Shown here one piece after another: positions 8,997 to 17,714 of a stretch of 64,000 bases of DNA; position 1 is the first letter of the stretch, and each line of letters begins with the position of its first letter. Under the pieces are notes generated by a model. The model was not told the DNA's origin and did no database searches. It saw only the letters and a program-made list of their open reading frames with translations. The position numbers and the translations under genes are program-made. The DNA comes from an uncultured Bacilli bacterium (GTDB lineage Bacteria; Bacillota_I; Bacilli_A; RF39; UBA660), in contig CAKPMY010000003.1 in NCBI GenBank assembly GCA_934168245.1, positions 62,001 through 126,000 of the forward strand, written 5' to 3'.

Positions 8997-9653
8997 ATGA
9001 AAAATATTATGTTTATTGCCCCACCTGCTGCAGGTAAAGGGACACAAGCTGAACTAGTAGTTGCTAAATACCATATTCCTCACATCTCAACTGGTGATAT
9101 TTTAAGAGAAATATCAAAAGAAGATAGTGAACTAGGACATTATGTATTTGAGACACTAGCCTCAGGAAAATTAGTAAAAGATGAAATTACTTATCAATTA
9201 ATTCAAGATAGATTATCAAAAGACGATTGTAAAAACGGCTTTATAATTGATGGTTTTCCTAGAAATTTAGAGCAAGCAATCGAATATGACAAAATCTTAG
9301 CAAACTTAGGTTATACAATAGGTAATGTAATTTATATAAACATCAATGAAAAAACACTAGAAAAAAGAATAACTGGTCGAAGAATATGTGAAGACTGCAA
9401 AACAATTTTCAATATCAACGACCCAGCTAGTGCTCCACAAATTGAATCAGTTTGTGATAATTGTGGTGGAAAGTTATATCAACGTAATGATGATAACCTA
9501 GAGGCTTTCCAAACTAGATATCAAATGTATCTAGAAAAAACAGAACCAATTATAGAGCACTATAGAAAACAAAATGTATTACATGAAGTAAACGGTGAAG
9601 ACACTGTTGAAAATGTATTCAAAGAGATAGATAAAATTATTAGTGAAAATTAA
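8997..9653 (+). CDS. adk: Adenylate kinase, zinc-binding LID form
   Basis: The enzyme interconverts ATP, AMP and two ADP in the cytosol. The 218 residues contain a P-loop variant (APPAAGKGTQAE, residues 7-18; the first Gly of the usual GxPGxGKGT is replaced), the AMP-binding STGDILR and DGFPRN. The LID holds four Cys (CEDCK and CDNCGGKLYQR), the zinc form common in Gram-positives. It overlaps no neighbour; map follows. Confidence 0.96.
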   Translation: MKNIMFIAPPAAGKGTQAELVVAKYHIPHISTGDILREISKEDSELGHYVFETLASGKLVKDEITYQLIQDRLSKDDCKNGFIIDGFPRNLEQAIEYDKILANLGYTIGNVIYININEKTLEKRITGRRICEDCKTIFNINDPASAPQIESVCDNCGGKLYQRNDDNLEAFQTRYQMYLEKTEPIIEHYRKQNVLHEVNGEDTVENVFKEIDKIISEN

Positions 9654-9666
9654 TGGAGATGATCAA

Positions 9667-10413
9667 ATGATTACAATTAAAAGCAAACGTGAAATTGAAC
9701 TACTCCAAGTAGCTGGTAACATTGTCTATAAAACACATCAATACATAAAACCATATGTAAAAGAAGGAATCAAAACAAAAGAATTAGATAGATTAGCCGA
9801 GGCTTTTATTAGAAGTCAAGGAGCAACACCTTCTTTTAAGGGATATGAAGGGTTTCCAACCGCTTTATGTATAAGTGTTAATTCAGAAGTAGTCCATGGT
9901 TTTCCAAGTGATTATGTTCTAAAAAATGGAGATATAGTATCTTTAGATATCGGAGCATGCTACAAAGGTTATCATGGCGATTCTGCATGGACCTATAAAG
10001 TTGGAGATGTTTCAAAAGAAGTAGACTATTTATTAGAACATACTGAAAAATCTTTATTTGTCGGATTAGAACAAGTAAAGCCAGGTAATAGAATTGGTGA
10101 TATAGGACATGCCATAGAAACATATGCTAAAGAACACAAGTTAGGTGTAGTTAGAGAATTATGTGGACATGGCGTTGGAACTTCAGTTCATGAAGATCCA
10201 GAAGTTCCAAATTATGGAACCCCAAATACCGGACCTAGACTAAGAGAAGGAATGGTAATTGCTGTTGAACCAATGCTAACATTAGGAAGCCCTAGAATCT
10301 TTGTTCATGATAATGATTGGACAATAGATACACAAGACGGAAGTCCATCAGCCCACTTTGAACATACAGTAGTTGTTACTGCCGATGGATATAAAATATT
10401 GACAGGAGAGTGA
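9667..10413 (+). CDS. map: Methionine aminopeptidase, type I
   Basis: This metalloenzyme removes the initiator Met from nascent proteins. The ATG at 9667, behind GGAGATGAT, gives 248 residues beginning MITIKSKREIELLQ; the longer reading from 9643 overlaps adk without a better start. Metal ligands are visible in LDIGACYKGYHGDSAW, in HGVGTSVHEDP, and in EPML and FEHTVV. The secY-adk-map-infA order is conserved in Firmicutes. It ends in TGA, which shows that TGA is a stop in this genome. Confidence 0.97.
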   Translation: MITIKSKREIELLQVAGNIVYKTHQYIKPYVKEGIKTKELDRLAEAFIRSQGATPSFKGYEGFPTALCISVNSEVVHGFPSDYVLKNGDIVSLDIGACYKGYHGDSAWTYKVGDVSKEVDYLLEHTEKSLFVGLEQVKPGNRIGDIGHAIETYAKEHKLGVVRELCGHGVGTSVHEDPEVPNYGTPNTGPRLREGMVIAVEPMLTLGSPRIFVHDNDWTIDTQDGSPSAHFEHTVVVTADGYKILTGE

Positions 10414-10417
10414 AAAG

Positions 10418-10633
10418 ATGGCTAAAGAAGATACAATAGAAATAGAGGGTAAAGTTCTTGAAATCATCCCAGGAGGGAAATTCAAAGTTCAACTAGAAAA
10501 TGGACACATTGTGGAAGCCCACGTTTCTGGTAAAATACGAATGAACTATATTCGTATCTTAGCAGGAGATACCGTAATGATAGAACTATCGCCTTATGAC
10601 CTAACACGTGGGCGTATTACCTATCGTAAATAA
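10418..10633 (+). CDS. infA: Translation initiation factor IF-1
   Basis: IF-1 occupies the ribosomal A site during initiation. The 71-residue OB-fold protein reads IEIEGKVLEIIPGGKFKVQL at the start and ends with DLTRGRITYRK, both diagnostic. It sits four bases after map, before rpmJ. Confidence 0.98.
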   Translation: MAKEDTIEIEGKVLEIIPGGKFKVQLENGHIVEAHVSGKIRMNYIRILAGDTVMIELSPYDLTRGRITYRK

Positions 10634-10646
10634 TAGGAGGGATATT

Positions 10647-10760
10647 ATGAAAGTAAAAGCATCAGTAAAACCAATTTGCGAAAAATGTAAAGTTGTAAAA
10701 CGCAAAGGTAAAATAAGAATTATTTGTGAAAATCCAAAACACAAACAAGTTCAAGGATAA
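10647..10760 (+). CDS. rpmJ: 50S ribosomal protein L36
   Basis: The product has 37 residues, the normal length of this smallest large-subunit protein. It begins MKVKASVKPICEKC and has the Cys-Cys-Cys-His zinc set (CEKC, then IICENPKH), the C+ form. The ribosome binding site AGGAGGG lies just upstream. It is flanked by infA and rpsM as in other Bacilli. Confidence 0.97.
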   Translation: MKVKASVKPICEKCKVVKRKGKIRIICENPKHKQVQG

Positions 10761-10778
10761 TAATAGGAGGTGTACTAA

Positions 10779-11147
10779 ATGGCACGTATTAAGGGTGTAG
10801 ATATTCCAAACGATAAGCATATCTGTATATCATTAACTTACATTTATGGTATCGGAAGAAATCTAGCAAAACAAATTCTTAAAGAAGTAAATATTGATCC
10901 AACAACAAAAACAAAGGATTTATCTCAAGAAGATTTAGTTAAAATCCGTGATGAAATTAATAAACATCTAACTGAAGGTGACTTACGTCGTGAAATCAGT
11001 ATGAATATTAAGACAAAAATGGAGATTAACTCTTATCAAGGAAGCCGTCATAAAAAAGGATTACCTGTAAGAGGACAAAGAACTAATCGTAACGCTCGTA
11101 CTCGTAAGGGTAAAGGAAAAGTTGTTGCAAATAAAAAGAAAGTTTAG
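10779..11147 (+). CDS. rpsM: 30S ribosomal protein S13
   Basis: S13 forms bridges to the large subunit from the 30S head. The 122 residues show MARIKGVDIPNDKHICISLT, YIYGIGR and the C-terminal basic tail GLPVRGQRTNRNARTRKG. The ribosome binding site is TAGGAGGTG. Confidence 0.98.
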   Translation: MARIKGVDIPNDKHICISLTYIYGIGRNLAKQILKEVNIDPTTKTKDLSQEDLVKIRDEINKHLTEGDLRREISMNIKTKMEINSYQGSRHKKGLPVRGQRTNRNARTRKGKGKVVANKKKV

Positions 11148-11182
11148 TTAAAAGGTAAAAATTAAAAAAGGAGGTAAGACTT

Positions 11183-11566
11183 ATGGCTTATAAAACTAGA
11201 AAGAAAAAAGTTAAAAAGAATGTTCCAGAAGGAATAGCACATATCCATTCAACATTTAACAATACAATTACAACACTAACTGATAAAGATGGTAATGTAA
11301 TTAGTTGGGCATCATCTGGTGCTATTGGTTTTAAAGGAAGTAAAAAATCAACTCCATTCGCTGCTGGAATGGCTGCTGAAAATGCAGGAAAAGCTGCTTA
11401 CGACATGGGAATGCGTAAAGTTGAAGTTCGCGTTAAAGGTTTAGGACCAGGTCGTGAGACTGCAATTCGTTCATTACAAACTGCTGGATTAGAAGTAACA
11501 GCAATTACAGATGTTACACCTATTCCACATAATGGATGCCGTCCACCAAAACGTCCACGTGGATAA
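11183..11566 (+). CDS. rpsK: 30S ribosomal protein S11
   Basis: S11 lies on the platform near the E site. The 127 residues show GIAHIHSTFNNTITTLTD, the WASSGAIGFKGS segment and the C-terminal PIPHNGCRPPKRPRG. It is slightly shorter than many homologues because of a short N-terminus. The ribosome binding site is AAAGGAGGT. Confidence 0.98.
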   Translation: MAYKTRKKKVKKNVPEGIAHIHSTFNNTITTLTDKDGNVISWASSGAIGFKGSKKSTPFAAGMAAENAGKAAYDMGMRKVEVRVKGLGPGRETAIRSLQTAGLEVTAITDVTPIPHNGCRPPKRPRG

Positions 11567-11604
11567 TAAAAAATAAAAAGACTGGCAAAGAGGAGGTTAG
11601 TTTC

Positions 11605-12555
11605 ATGTTACAATTTGAAAAACCAATTTATAAAATAACAGATTCTATAGAGAGTAATTTTTATGGTAGATTTGAATTAGAACCATTAGAAAGAGGATTT
11701 GGTACTACAATCGGTAATGCTTTAAGAAGAGTAATGTTATCATCTCTACCAGGTAGTGCAATTAGTAGTATTAAAATCGATGGTGTCCTTCATGAATTCC
11801 AAACTATTGACGGAGTATATGAAGACGTAACTACTATTATCTTAAATTTAAAAGGTGTAGTATTTAAAAATCATTCAAATGAACCAAAGGTAGTTCGTAT
11901 ACATGCTACCAAAGAAGGAGAAGTAACTGCTGGTGATATAGAACACGATGCTGATATCGAAGTAATCAATAAAGATAAAGTAATTGCAACTTTATCAAAA
12001 GGTGGTTCTCTAAATATGGAAATGACTGTTACAAATGGTCGTGGATATGTTAAGAGTGAAGCAAATAAGAAGATATATGACATAAAGAAAGCAGGGGTTA
12101 TTGCTATTGATTCATTATATTCTCCTATCGAAAGAGTTTCTTACGAAGTAGGAAGTGCTCGTGTTGGACAAGATGAAAGTTATGACAAGTTAATCTTAGA
12201 TGTTTGGACAAATGGTTCAATTAAACCAGAAGAAGCAATCGCTTTAGCTTCACGTATTTTAATTGAACATTTCACAATTTTAACAGACCTTTCAGCAATT
12301 GCTGACGTAAGTGGAATGATGATTGAAAAAACTGAAGATCCAAAAGTAAAAGCATTAGAAACTTCAATCGAAGATTTAGATTTCTCAGTAAGAGCATATA
12401 ACTGCTTAAAGAGAGCTGGAATTCATACTTTACAAGACCTTGTAAATAAAAGTGAATCTGATATGATGAAAATACGTAATTTAGGTAAAAAATCTCTAAA
12501 AGAAGTATTAGACAAAATTAGAGATATGGGTCTAGTATTACGTGATGACGATTAA
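11605..12555 (+). CDS. rpoA: DNA-directed RNA polymerase subunit alpha
   Basis: Alpha dimerises to nucleate RNA polymerase and contacts UP elements. The ATG at 11605, behind GAGGAGGTTAG, gives 316 residues; a reading from 11536 would overlap rpsK in another frame and is not supported. The N-terminal domain has LEPLERGFGTTIGNALRRV. The C-terminal domain, from about residue 245, contains LKRAGIHTLQDLVNKSE and IRNLGKKSLKEV. Confidence 0.97.
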   Translation: MLQFEKPIYKITDSIESNFYGRFELEPLERGFGTTIGNALRRVMLSSLPGSAISSIKIDGVLHEFQTIDGVYEDVTTIILNLKGVVFKNHSNEPKVVRIHATKEGEVTAGDIEHDADIEVINKDKVIATLSKGGSLNMEMTVTNGRGYVKSEANKKIYDIKKAGVIAIDSLYSPIERVSYEVGSARVGQDESYDKLILDVWTNGSIKPEEAIALASRILIEHFTILTDLSAIADVSGMMIEKTEDPKVKALETSIEDLDFSVRAYNCLKRAGIHTLQDLVNKSESDMMKIRNLGKKSLKEVLDKIRDMGLVLRDDD

Positions 12556-12575
12556 TAAGTAAGGAGGATTTAACT

Positions 12576-12983
12576 ATGGCATATAGAAAATTAGGAAGAG
12601 ATAACAAACATAGAAGAAGTATGCTAGCTACAATGACTAAACAAGTAGTATTAAACGAAAGTATTACTACTACTGAAACTAGAGCCAAAGAAGTACGTAA
12701 GTTCGTTGAAAAAATGATTACTTATGGTAAAAAAGGCGATTTAGTTTCTCGTCGTAAAGCATTAGCATTCTTACATAACGATAAAGCTGTTGTTGATAAA
12801 ATTTTCAACGATTTAGCAAAACGTTATGAAAATCGTAATGGTGGATATACACAAATCTTAAAACTAACTGAAAGACGTGGCGATGACGCGTTAATGGTTA
12901 TTTTAAAATTAGTAGATGAAGCTAAGCCAAGCGAAGAAAAAACTGAAAAGAAAGCTGCTAAAAAAGCAAAAAAAGCAGAATAA
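12576..12983 (+). CDS. rplQ: 50S ribosomal protein L17
   Basis: L17 lies near the tunnel exit. The 135 residues begin MAYRKLGRDNKHRRSMLATM, diagnostic of L17, and end in a Lys/Ala-rich tail longer than in B. subtilis. This is the last gene of the cluster and is followed within 15 bases by a terminator. Confidence 0.97.
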   Translation: MAYRKLGRDNKHRRSMLATMTKQVVLNESITTTETRAKEVRKFVEKMITYGKKGDLVSRRKALAFLHNDKAVVDKIFNDLAKRYENRNGGYTQILKLTERRGDDALMVILKLVDEAKPSEEKTEKKAAKKAKKAE

Positions 12984-12995
12984 TGATATGAAAAA

Positions 12996-13019
12996 GCACT
13001 AGAAATAGTGTCTTTTTTT
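12996..13019 (+). terminator. Rho-independent terminator of the ribosomal cluster
   Basis: A short hairpin with stem GCACTA/TAGTGT (one G-U pair), loop GAAA, is followed by CTTTTTTT. It lies directly after rplQ. Confidence 0.8.
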
Positions 13020-13051
13020 GTATATACTAATTTTCTTTTTTTACCAAATAT

Positions 13052-13059
13052 TGTATAAT
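13052..13059 (+). promoter_or_regulatory. -10 element for the SDR gene
   Basis: TGTATAAT lies 31 bases before the ATG of the SDR gene and after the rplQ terminator. No convincing -35 is seen at the right distance, so strength is uncertain. Confidence 0.5.
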
Positions 13060-13090
13060 TAAATAGTAGATAACATAAAAGGAGGTTAGC

Positions 13091-13843
13091 ATGAAAGTAT
13101 TAATAACAGGGGCCTCATCTGGTATAGGACTAGATATGGCCAGATATTTAGCAAGTAAAAAATATGAATTAATTTTAGTAGGTCGTGATAAAGAAAAGCT
13201 AGAACATGTTCAAGAAACACTACCTACCAAGGTAACTATAATAGTAGCCGATTTAGCCAATATGCAAAAAGTAAAAGAACTATATGTTTTAACCGCTAAA
13301 GAAAATATAGATATTTTAATAAATAATGCCGGTTTTGGCGACTTCGGTTATTTCACAGAAACAGATCTTTCAAAAGAACTATCTATGATTGATACTAATG
13401 TAAAAGCCGTACACATATTAACAAAGGCCTTTTTAAAAGACATGGAAAAGAAAAATTCTGGCTATATATTAAATGTTGCTTCATCAGCAGCCTTCCAGCC
13501 AGGACCATTAATGGCAACATACTATGCCACTAAATCATATGTTTATCAATTAACGGAAGCACTATATTATGAACAAAAAAAGAAAAAAAGTAATGTCCAC
13601 ATTTCTGTATTATGTCCAGGTCCAGTCGCAACAAACTTCAACAATGTTGCCGGTGTAAGATTTGGAGTAAAACCATTATCAAGTCAATATGTTGCTAAAT
13701 ATGCAATCGATGAAATGTTTAAAAATAAAATGTTAATCATCCCTGGTTTTAAAATGAAATGTGCTAAGTTCTTTAGTCGTTTTGTATCCGACAAATTCTT
13801 ACTTAGAATAACATACCGAATTCAAAAGAAAAAAGTCAACTAA
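13091..13843 (+). CDS. Short-chain dehydrogenase/reductase (classical SDR)
   Basis: This is a cytosolic NAD(P)-dependent oxidoreductase of unknown substrate, 250 residues. The Rossmann motif TGASSGIG is at residues 6-13, the NNAGFG motif is in the middle, and the catalytic YxxxK is Y144/K148 in YYATK, with a Ser-rich segment before it. GRDKEKL after strand beta-2 fits NADP preference. It resembles the DltE/YqjQ-like branch with a basic C-terminal tail. It is monocistronic between a terminator and the next promoter. Confidence 0.85.
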   Translation: MKVLITGASSGIGLDMARYLASKKYELILVGRDKEKLEHVQETLPTKVTIIVADLANMQKVKELYVLTAKENIDILINNAGFGDFGYFTETDLSKELSMIDTNVKAVHILTKAFLKDMEKKNSGYILNVASSAAFQPGPLMATYYATKSYVYQLTEALYYEQKKKKSNVHISVLCPGPVATNFNNVAGVRFGVKPLSSQYVAKYAIDEMFKNKMLIIPGFKMKCAKFFSRFVSDKFLLRITYRIQKKKVN

Positions 13844-13854
13844 AGGTTGGCTTT
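13831..13854 (+). terminator. Terminator overlapping the SDR stop codon
   Basis: A stem of about 10 bp (AAAAGTCAAC with GGTTGGCTTTT, one G-U) encloses the TAA stop in its loop, followed by a short T run. The hairpin lies partly in the coding sequence. Confidence 0.6.
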
Positions 13855-13875
13855 TAATAACTATTATTATATAAT
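13847..13875 (+). promoter_or_regulatory. Sigma-A-like promoter for the ATPase pair
   Basis: TTGGCT, 17 bases, then TATAAT, 25 bases before the ATG at 13900. The -35 lies inside the preceding terminator stem, so activity is uncertain. Confidence 0.5.
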
Positions 13876-13899
13876 AAATAAGCAAAGTGGGTGGTATAA

Positions 13900-14691
13900 A
13901 TGCAAAATAATATAATAGAAATTACAAACTTAACATTACCATATGCCTTTACCAACTTTTCAATTACTTTTCCTAAAAATACTTTAACTATTTTATCAGG
14001 CCCAAATAATTGTGGAAAAACTACATTAATTAGAACTTTAGATAGTCAAATTTCTACAAAAAATCAAATATTTTTAGGAACAGTAGGCTTAGAACACTAT
14101 CAAATTACAGATCTTGCCTTAAAAATTAAAACAATAATTCCTAACGAGTACTCATTTGATGCTAAAACAGTTGAAGAAGAAATTGTCATAACTCTAACTA
14201 AACGTTTTCATAATATAAAACGTGCTACTATAAAAGAGATTTTAAAACAAAGCAAACTAACTAAATATCAAAAGAGTAATCCTAATTCCCTAGACTATTT
14301 TCACCAACTAAAACTATATTTATGTCTTTGCCTAATTCAAAAACCAGAGCTTCTTCTCCTAGACGATATTCTTGTAAAATTAACCGAAGCAGAAAAGCAA
14401 GAATTAATAACTATGATTAATAACTATCGCCAAGAAAATAAAATCTCTATAATTATGACAGTTTCAAACCTTGAAGACAGTTTGTTTGGAGACTATTTAT
14501 ACATTATAAAAGACAGTCAAGTAGTTTTAGAAGGCTCACCTATAAAGGTATTAGAAAATGATAATGTTATAAATAAAATAGGTTTAGAATTGCCATTTAT
14601 GATAGATTTATCAGTGAAGTTACGTGATTATGAACTAATAAGTAATATTGAAACAGATATGGATAGGTTGGTGAATACTTTATGGAAATAA
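13900..14691 (+). CDS. ABC-type ATPase, EcfA-like, divergent
   Basis: This is a 263-residue ABC ATPase. Walker A is SGPNNCGKTT (about residues 34-43) and Walker B is LLLLDD. The signature LSGGQ is replaced by a degenerate segment near SLDYFHQLKL, and the D-loop region is unusual. The position after rplQ and before truA is where Firmicutes keep ecfA1, one of the two ATPases of the energy-coupling-factor vitamin transporter. That synteny, not strong sequence identity, supports the EcfA reading. It overlaps the next gene by 10 bases, so the pair is co-translated. Substrate and activity are unknown. Confidence 0.65.
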   Translation: MQNNIIEITNLTLPYAFTNFSITFPKNTLTILSGPNNCGKTTLIRTLDSQISTKNQIFLGTVGLEHYQITDLALKIKTIIPNEYSFDAKTVEEEIVITLTKRFHNIKRATIKEILKQSKLTKYQKSNPNSLDYFHQLKLYLCLCLIQKPELLLLDDILVKLTEAEKQELITMINNYRQENKISIIMTVSNLEDSLFGDYLYIIKDSQVVLEGSPIKVLENDNVINKIGLELPFMIDLSVKLRDYELISNIETDMDRLVNTLWK

Positions 14692-15458
14692 GATATGAAC
14701 CAAGTAAAGACTTTACTTTTGTAATCAACAGCAGCAATATAACTGGTATTGCTACTTCAAATCATGAAGCAATCCTTTCAATCCTATCCCTAGAAAATAT
14801 AGATAAAATAGATGTATACATCAATAATGAAAAATTATCTTTAGAAGAAAAAGATCAATTAAAACAAAGAATAAGTATAATTAAAGAACTAAATAGTCTC
14901 TTCTTTATAAAAACAGTTGAAGACTACATGAACTATGTCATAAAAAAAGATCTTTTAAAAATAAAAGACCCTGTAAAAAAGAAAATAGACTCACTTCGCA
15001 TCGTTGGCCTAGATCAAACGTATTTAAAGAGAGAAATAGAAACACTTTCTACTTCTGAAAAATTCTTTTTACAACTTGCTGTTTCTCTATTATCAAATCC
15101 CAATATCTTAATATTTGATAATCCATTTACTTATATTGATCTTCAACAAGAAAAGAAATTGCTTCAATTATTGACTCGCTTAAAAGAACAATTTAATAAA
15201 ACTATAATATTTGTAGAAGACAACAGTGATAAATTATATAAATATACCAATAAAATGTTATTTATAAAAAACAATGAAGTAATTTTATCTTCTCCTACTT
15301 CAGAAGCCTATACAAGAGTAGACTTCTTAAAAAAGAACCGTTTCAAAGTACCAAGTATAATTCAACTAACTTATTTAGCCAAAAAATCTAAAGGTACTAA
15401 AATAATTTATCATAAGGATATAAGAGATTTAATAAAGGATATATATAAACATGTATAG
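14682..15458 (+). CDS. Degenerate ABC ATPase-like protein without a P-loop, EcfA2 position
   Basis: The 258 residues keep the ABC fold only in part: the C-terminal half reads ETLSTSEKFFLQLAVSLLSN and PNILIFDNPF, matching a signature plus Walker B with Asp followed by Asn instead of Glu. Where Walker A should be (about residues 21-34) the sequence is SNITGIATSNHEAILS, with no GxxGxGKS/T. ATP hydrolysis by the normal mechanism is therefore unlikely. It sits in the ecfA2 position and overlaps the upstream ATPase gene. No ecfT follows; truA starts 10 bases later. Confidence 0.6.
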   Translation: MEIRYEPSKDFTFVINSSNITGIATSNHEAILSILSLENIDKIDVYINNEKLSLEEKDQLKQRISIIKELNSLFFIKTVEDYMNYVIKKDLLKIKDPVKKKIDSLRIVGLDQTYLKREIETLSTSEKFFLQLAVSLLSNPNILIFDNPFTYIDLQQEKKLLQLLTRLKEQFNKTIIFVEDNSDKLYKYTNKMLFIKNNEVILSSPTSEAYTRVDFLKKNRFKVPSIIQLTYLAKKSKGTKIIYHKDIRDLIKDIYKHV

Positions 15459-15468
15459 GAGGTAACTT

Positions 15469-16200
15469 ATGCGCTTTCTTTTAAAATTTTCCTATGACGG
15501 AACAAACTATTCTGGCTTTCAAACTCAGCCTGGCCTAAACACCATTCAGCAGCAACTAGAAAGTGCCTTAGAAAAGGTAAATAATGGTCAAATAACTTCA
15601 ATTTGTGCAACAGGTAGAACCGACAAAGGAGTTCATGCTTTATGTCAATGTGCTCATACAGATTTGTCTATAGATATAACAGAAGCCAAACTAAAAAGAG
15701 CACTAAATAGTAATTTACCAGATGATATTCATATAATTTCCACAACTATTGTGGATAAAGATTTTCATGCTAGATATAATGTCAAAGGAAAAGAGTATAA
15801 ATATTATATTAATTTAGGAGAATATAATCCTCTTGAAAGAAATTATGTTTTCCAATACAACCATGAACTAGATATAGAAAGTATGTCTAAAGCCATAAAA
15901 TATTTTATTGGAACACATGATTTTAGGGCCTTTGTAACAGAAAATAAAGAAAAAGAAAATTGTATTAGAACTATCGATAAGGCCTCAATTGAGAAAAAGT
16001 CTGATAAGTTAATTATAACTTTCCATGGAAATGGTTTTTTAAGATATCAAGTTCGCAATATGGTTGGAATTTTAATTAGAGTAGGAGAAAATAAATTATC
16101 CCCAGAAGCTGTTGAAAAAATTTTAGCAAGTAAAGACCGCACTAAATCTGGAAAAACTGCTCCTCCTCAAGGACTATATCTAACAAATATAGAATATTAA
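15469..16200 (+). CDS. truA: tRNA pseudouridine(38-40) synthase TruA
   Basis: TruA converts U38-U40 in the tRNA anticodon stem to pseudouridine. The 243 residues include the catalytic Asp52 in GRTDKGVHA, the N-terminal FSYDGTNYSGFQTQPG and the C-terminal FLRYQVRNMVGILI. The ribosome binding site is AGGAGGT. The rplQ-ecf-truA-rplM-rpsI neighbourhood is conserved in Firmicutes. Confidence 0.95.
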   Translation: MRFLLKFSYDGTNYSGFQTQPGLNTIQQQLESALEKVNNGQITSICATGRTDKGVHALCQCAHTDLSIDITEAKLKRALNSNLPDDIHIISTTIVDKDFHARYNVKGKEYKYYINLGEYNPLERNYVFQYNHELDIESMSKAIKYFIGTHDFRAFVTENKEKENCIRTIDKASIEKKSDKLIITFHGNGFLRYQVRNMVGILIRVGENKLSPEAVEKILASKDRTKSGKTAPPQGLYLTNIEY

Positions 16201-16229
16201 TTATTCTAGATAAATACTACCAAATAATT

Positions 16230-16270
16230 GCAATCAGCCGTGTGAAAAAAGGTTTTGATTGCTTTTTTTT
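16230..16270 (+). terminator. Rho-independent terminator after truA
   Basis: GCAATCA pairs with TGATTGC around a 19-base loop and is followed by eight T. Confidence 0.75.
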
Positions 16271-16287
16271 GACTTTTGTGGTAAAAT
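16259..16287 (+). promoter_or_regulatory. Extended -10 promoter for 16334-17441
   Basis: TTGCTT, 17 bases, then TAAAAT, preceded by TGG, which makes an extended -10 (TGGTAAAAT). The -35 overlaps the end of the truA terminator. Confidence 0.55.
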
Positions 16288-16333
16288 AAGAGCCATTCAA
16301 AGAGAAATAACTAGATAAAAAGGGGATTTGGTT

Positions 16334-17119
16334 ATGAAGAAGAAATTAACGAAAGAGGAATATCAAAAGAAAATAGTCCTCTGTGAAAGACTTGGCGCTA
16401 AATGGTTTCAACAAGTGGTACTTAAAGTTGAAAATTTAAAATTTAAACTTCTAAAAAAGTACTTTCCAAATTGTACAGAAAAGTATGATAAAAAGTGTGA
16501 TAAGAAGTGTAAGAAAAAATTAAAAAAAGCGAAAACTGAGGAAGAGAGAAAATTAATAATATTGCATTATCGTGAACAAAAGATGCTCTTTAGAAAAGAA
16601 ATGAATAGGGAGCAAAATAGAAATTATCACCTAGATCGTAAAAGGCCATCAGATACACTTAAGTATTTAAACTGGAATAAAAGAGTTCATCAAGATAGTC
16701 TACTAACTAACCTGATTTCTATACCTATACTAACAGGAATAGCCCTGGCCGGTTTTCCAATTGCCCTATCGTTTCTAGCCATTGAAGCCGCTTCTGCATT
16801 TATAAACTTCCAGTGCATCAATACTCAAAACTATAATATATATCGTCTTGAACAAAAACAGGAAACCTTCAAAAAACTAGAAGACGGGCAACAAAGAAAA
16901 AGCACAGAAGAATATGGAAAAGCCGCCGAAGTAATTAATACAGTGATGGAGGAAAAATCTAAAACAGATAATCCTATAGCACTACCAAGTATAGATGAGA
17001 TAATAGCTAAAATGAATGCTGAACAACTACAACAATTTAGAACCATGTTAAAAAAAGAACAATGCGAACGTGAACAAATATCACAAGCCAAAAAAGGAGG
17101 ATGTAAAAATGGTAATTAA
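16334..17119 (+). CDS. Hypothetical basic membrane-associated protein
   Basis: I do not recognise a family. The ATG at 16334 has AGGGGAT 7 bases upstream; a TTG at 16328 is less likely. The 261 residues start with a Lys- and Cys-rich region (KKCDKKCKKKLKKAK, about residues 55-70), followed by a hydrophobic stretch of about 35 residues (LLTNLISIPILTGIALAGFP onward, long enough for two helices) and a charged, probably coiled C-terminal half. It overlaps the next gene by 11 bases, so the two probably work together. Confidence 0.6.
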   Translation: MKKKLTKEEYQKKIVLCERLGAKWFQQVVLKVENLKFKLLKKYFPNCTEKYDKKCDKKCKKKLKKAKTEEERKLIILHYREQKMLFRKEMNREQNRNYHLDRKRPSDTLKYLNWNKRVHQDSLLTNLISIPILTGIALAGFPIALSFLAIEAASAFINFQCINTQNYNIYRLEQKQETFKKLEDGQQRKSTEEYGKAAEVINTVMEEKSKTDNPIALPSIDEIIAKMNAEQLQQFRTMLKKEQCEREQISQAKKGGCKNGN

Positions 17120-17441
17120 TTTTAATGCAACAACATTAGCAGCAACAGCAACTGGAACAGCAGTAGGATTGGGTAAAATCTACTTAAACAAAAATAAAAC
17201 AGATGATGAAAAAGCCGTAATACTTGGAGGAATCACACTTGCTACTTCAATTACTGCCGTAGGCAATAGTATTGCAAACAGTATAGTAATAGCAAACGCC
17301 GAAGAGTTTGTTGCCTCATTAACAGATGAACAACTTGCTCAGTATAGTGAGGTTATAGACAAAGCAACACCACAAGAAGATACTATAACTATACCTATTG
17401 AAAATTCCAAAGATGTAGTTAAAGTAAAAACCAAGTTTTAA
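17109..17441 (+). CDS. Hypothetical small protein with Gly/Ala-rich hydrophobic segments
   Basis: The ATG at 17109 follows AAAGGAGGATG, the best ribosome binding site of this pair, giving 110 residues; a start at 17070 would lie deep in the upstream gene. Two weakly hydrophobic segments (ATTLAATATGTAVGLGKIYL and a stretch around AVILGGITLATSITAVGNSI) precede an acidic tail. No known domain was recognised. It is translationally coupled to 16334-17119. Confidence 0.6.
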   Translation: MVINFNATTLAATATGTAVGLGKIYLNKNKTDDEKAVILGGITLATSITAVGNSIANSIVIANAEEFVASLTDEQLAQYSEVIDKATPQEDTITIPIENSKDVVKVKTKF

Positions 17442-17487
17442 TGTTTAAATCAAAAATATAAAAGCCTTAAGTCATCAAATAAATTAA

Positions 17488-17517
17488 GCATATACATTAT
17501 TTGTACATGCTTTTTTT
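17488..17517 (+). terminator. Terminator after the small membrane protein gene
   Basis: GCATATACA with TGTACATGC (one mismatch), loop TTATT, followed by seven T. The rest of 17518-17714 holds no gene that I can see. Confidence 0.65.
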
Positions 17518-17714
17518 CGTGGATTTTACTCTTATTATAATTGAAACTTTTAATGGCAAAATACTAATCATATTTGTTAATCATTAATATAGCGTTTCTC
17601 ATTAAGACACCTTGATAGCATATTATATATAAAGGTAAGACATCCTTAAAAGACAACCATTAAGATATTATCGCAAGATAAACATAAACAACCGCAAAAT
17701 AAACAAAAAAAGTA

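Noticed and set aside
9643..9667. Longer start for methionine aminopeptidase
   Set aside because: It overlaps adk, adds a non-conserved MKINGDDQ stretch, and the ATG at 9667 has its own ribosome binding site and normal family start.
11536..11605. Longer start for RNA polymerase alpha inside rpsK
   Set aside because: The extra residues come from the wrong frame of rpsK; ATG 11605 has GAGGAGGT and matches the family start.
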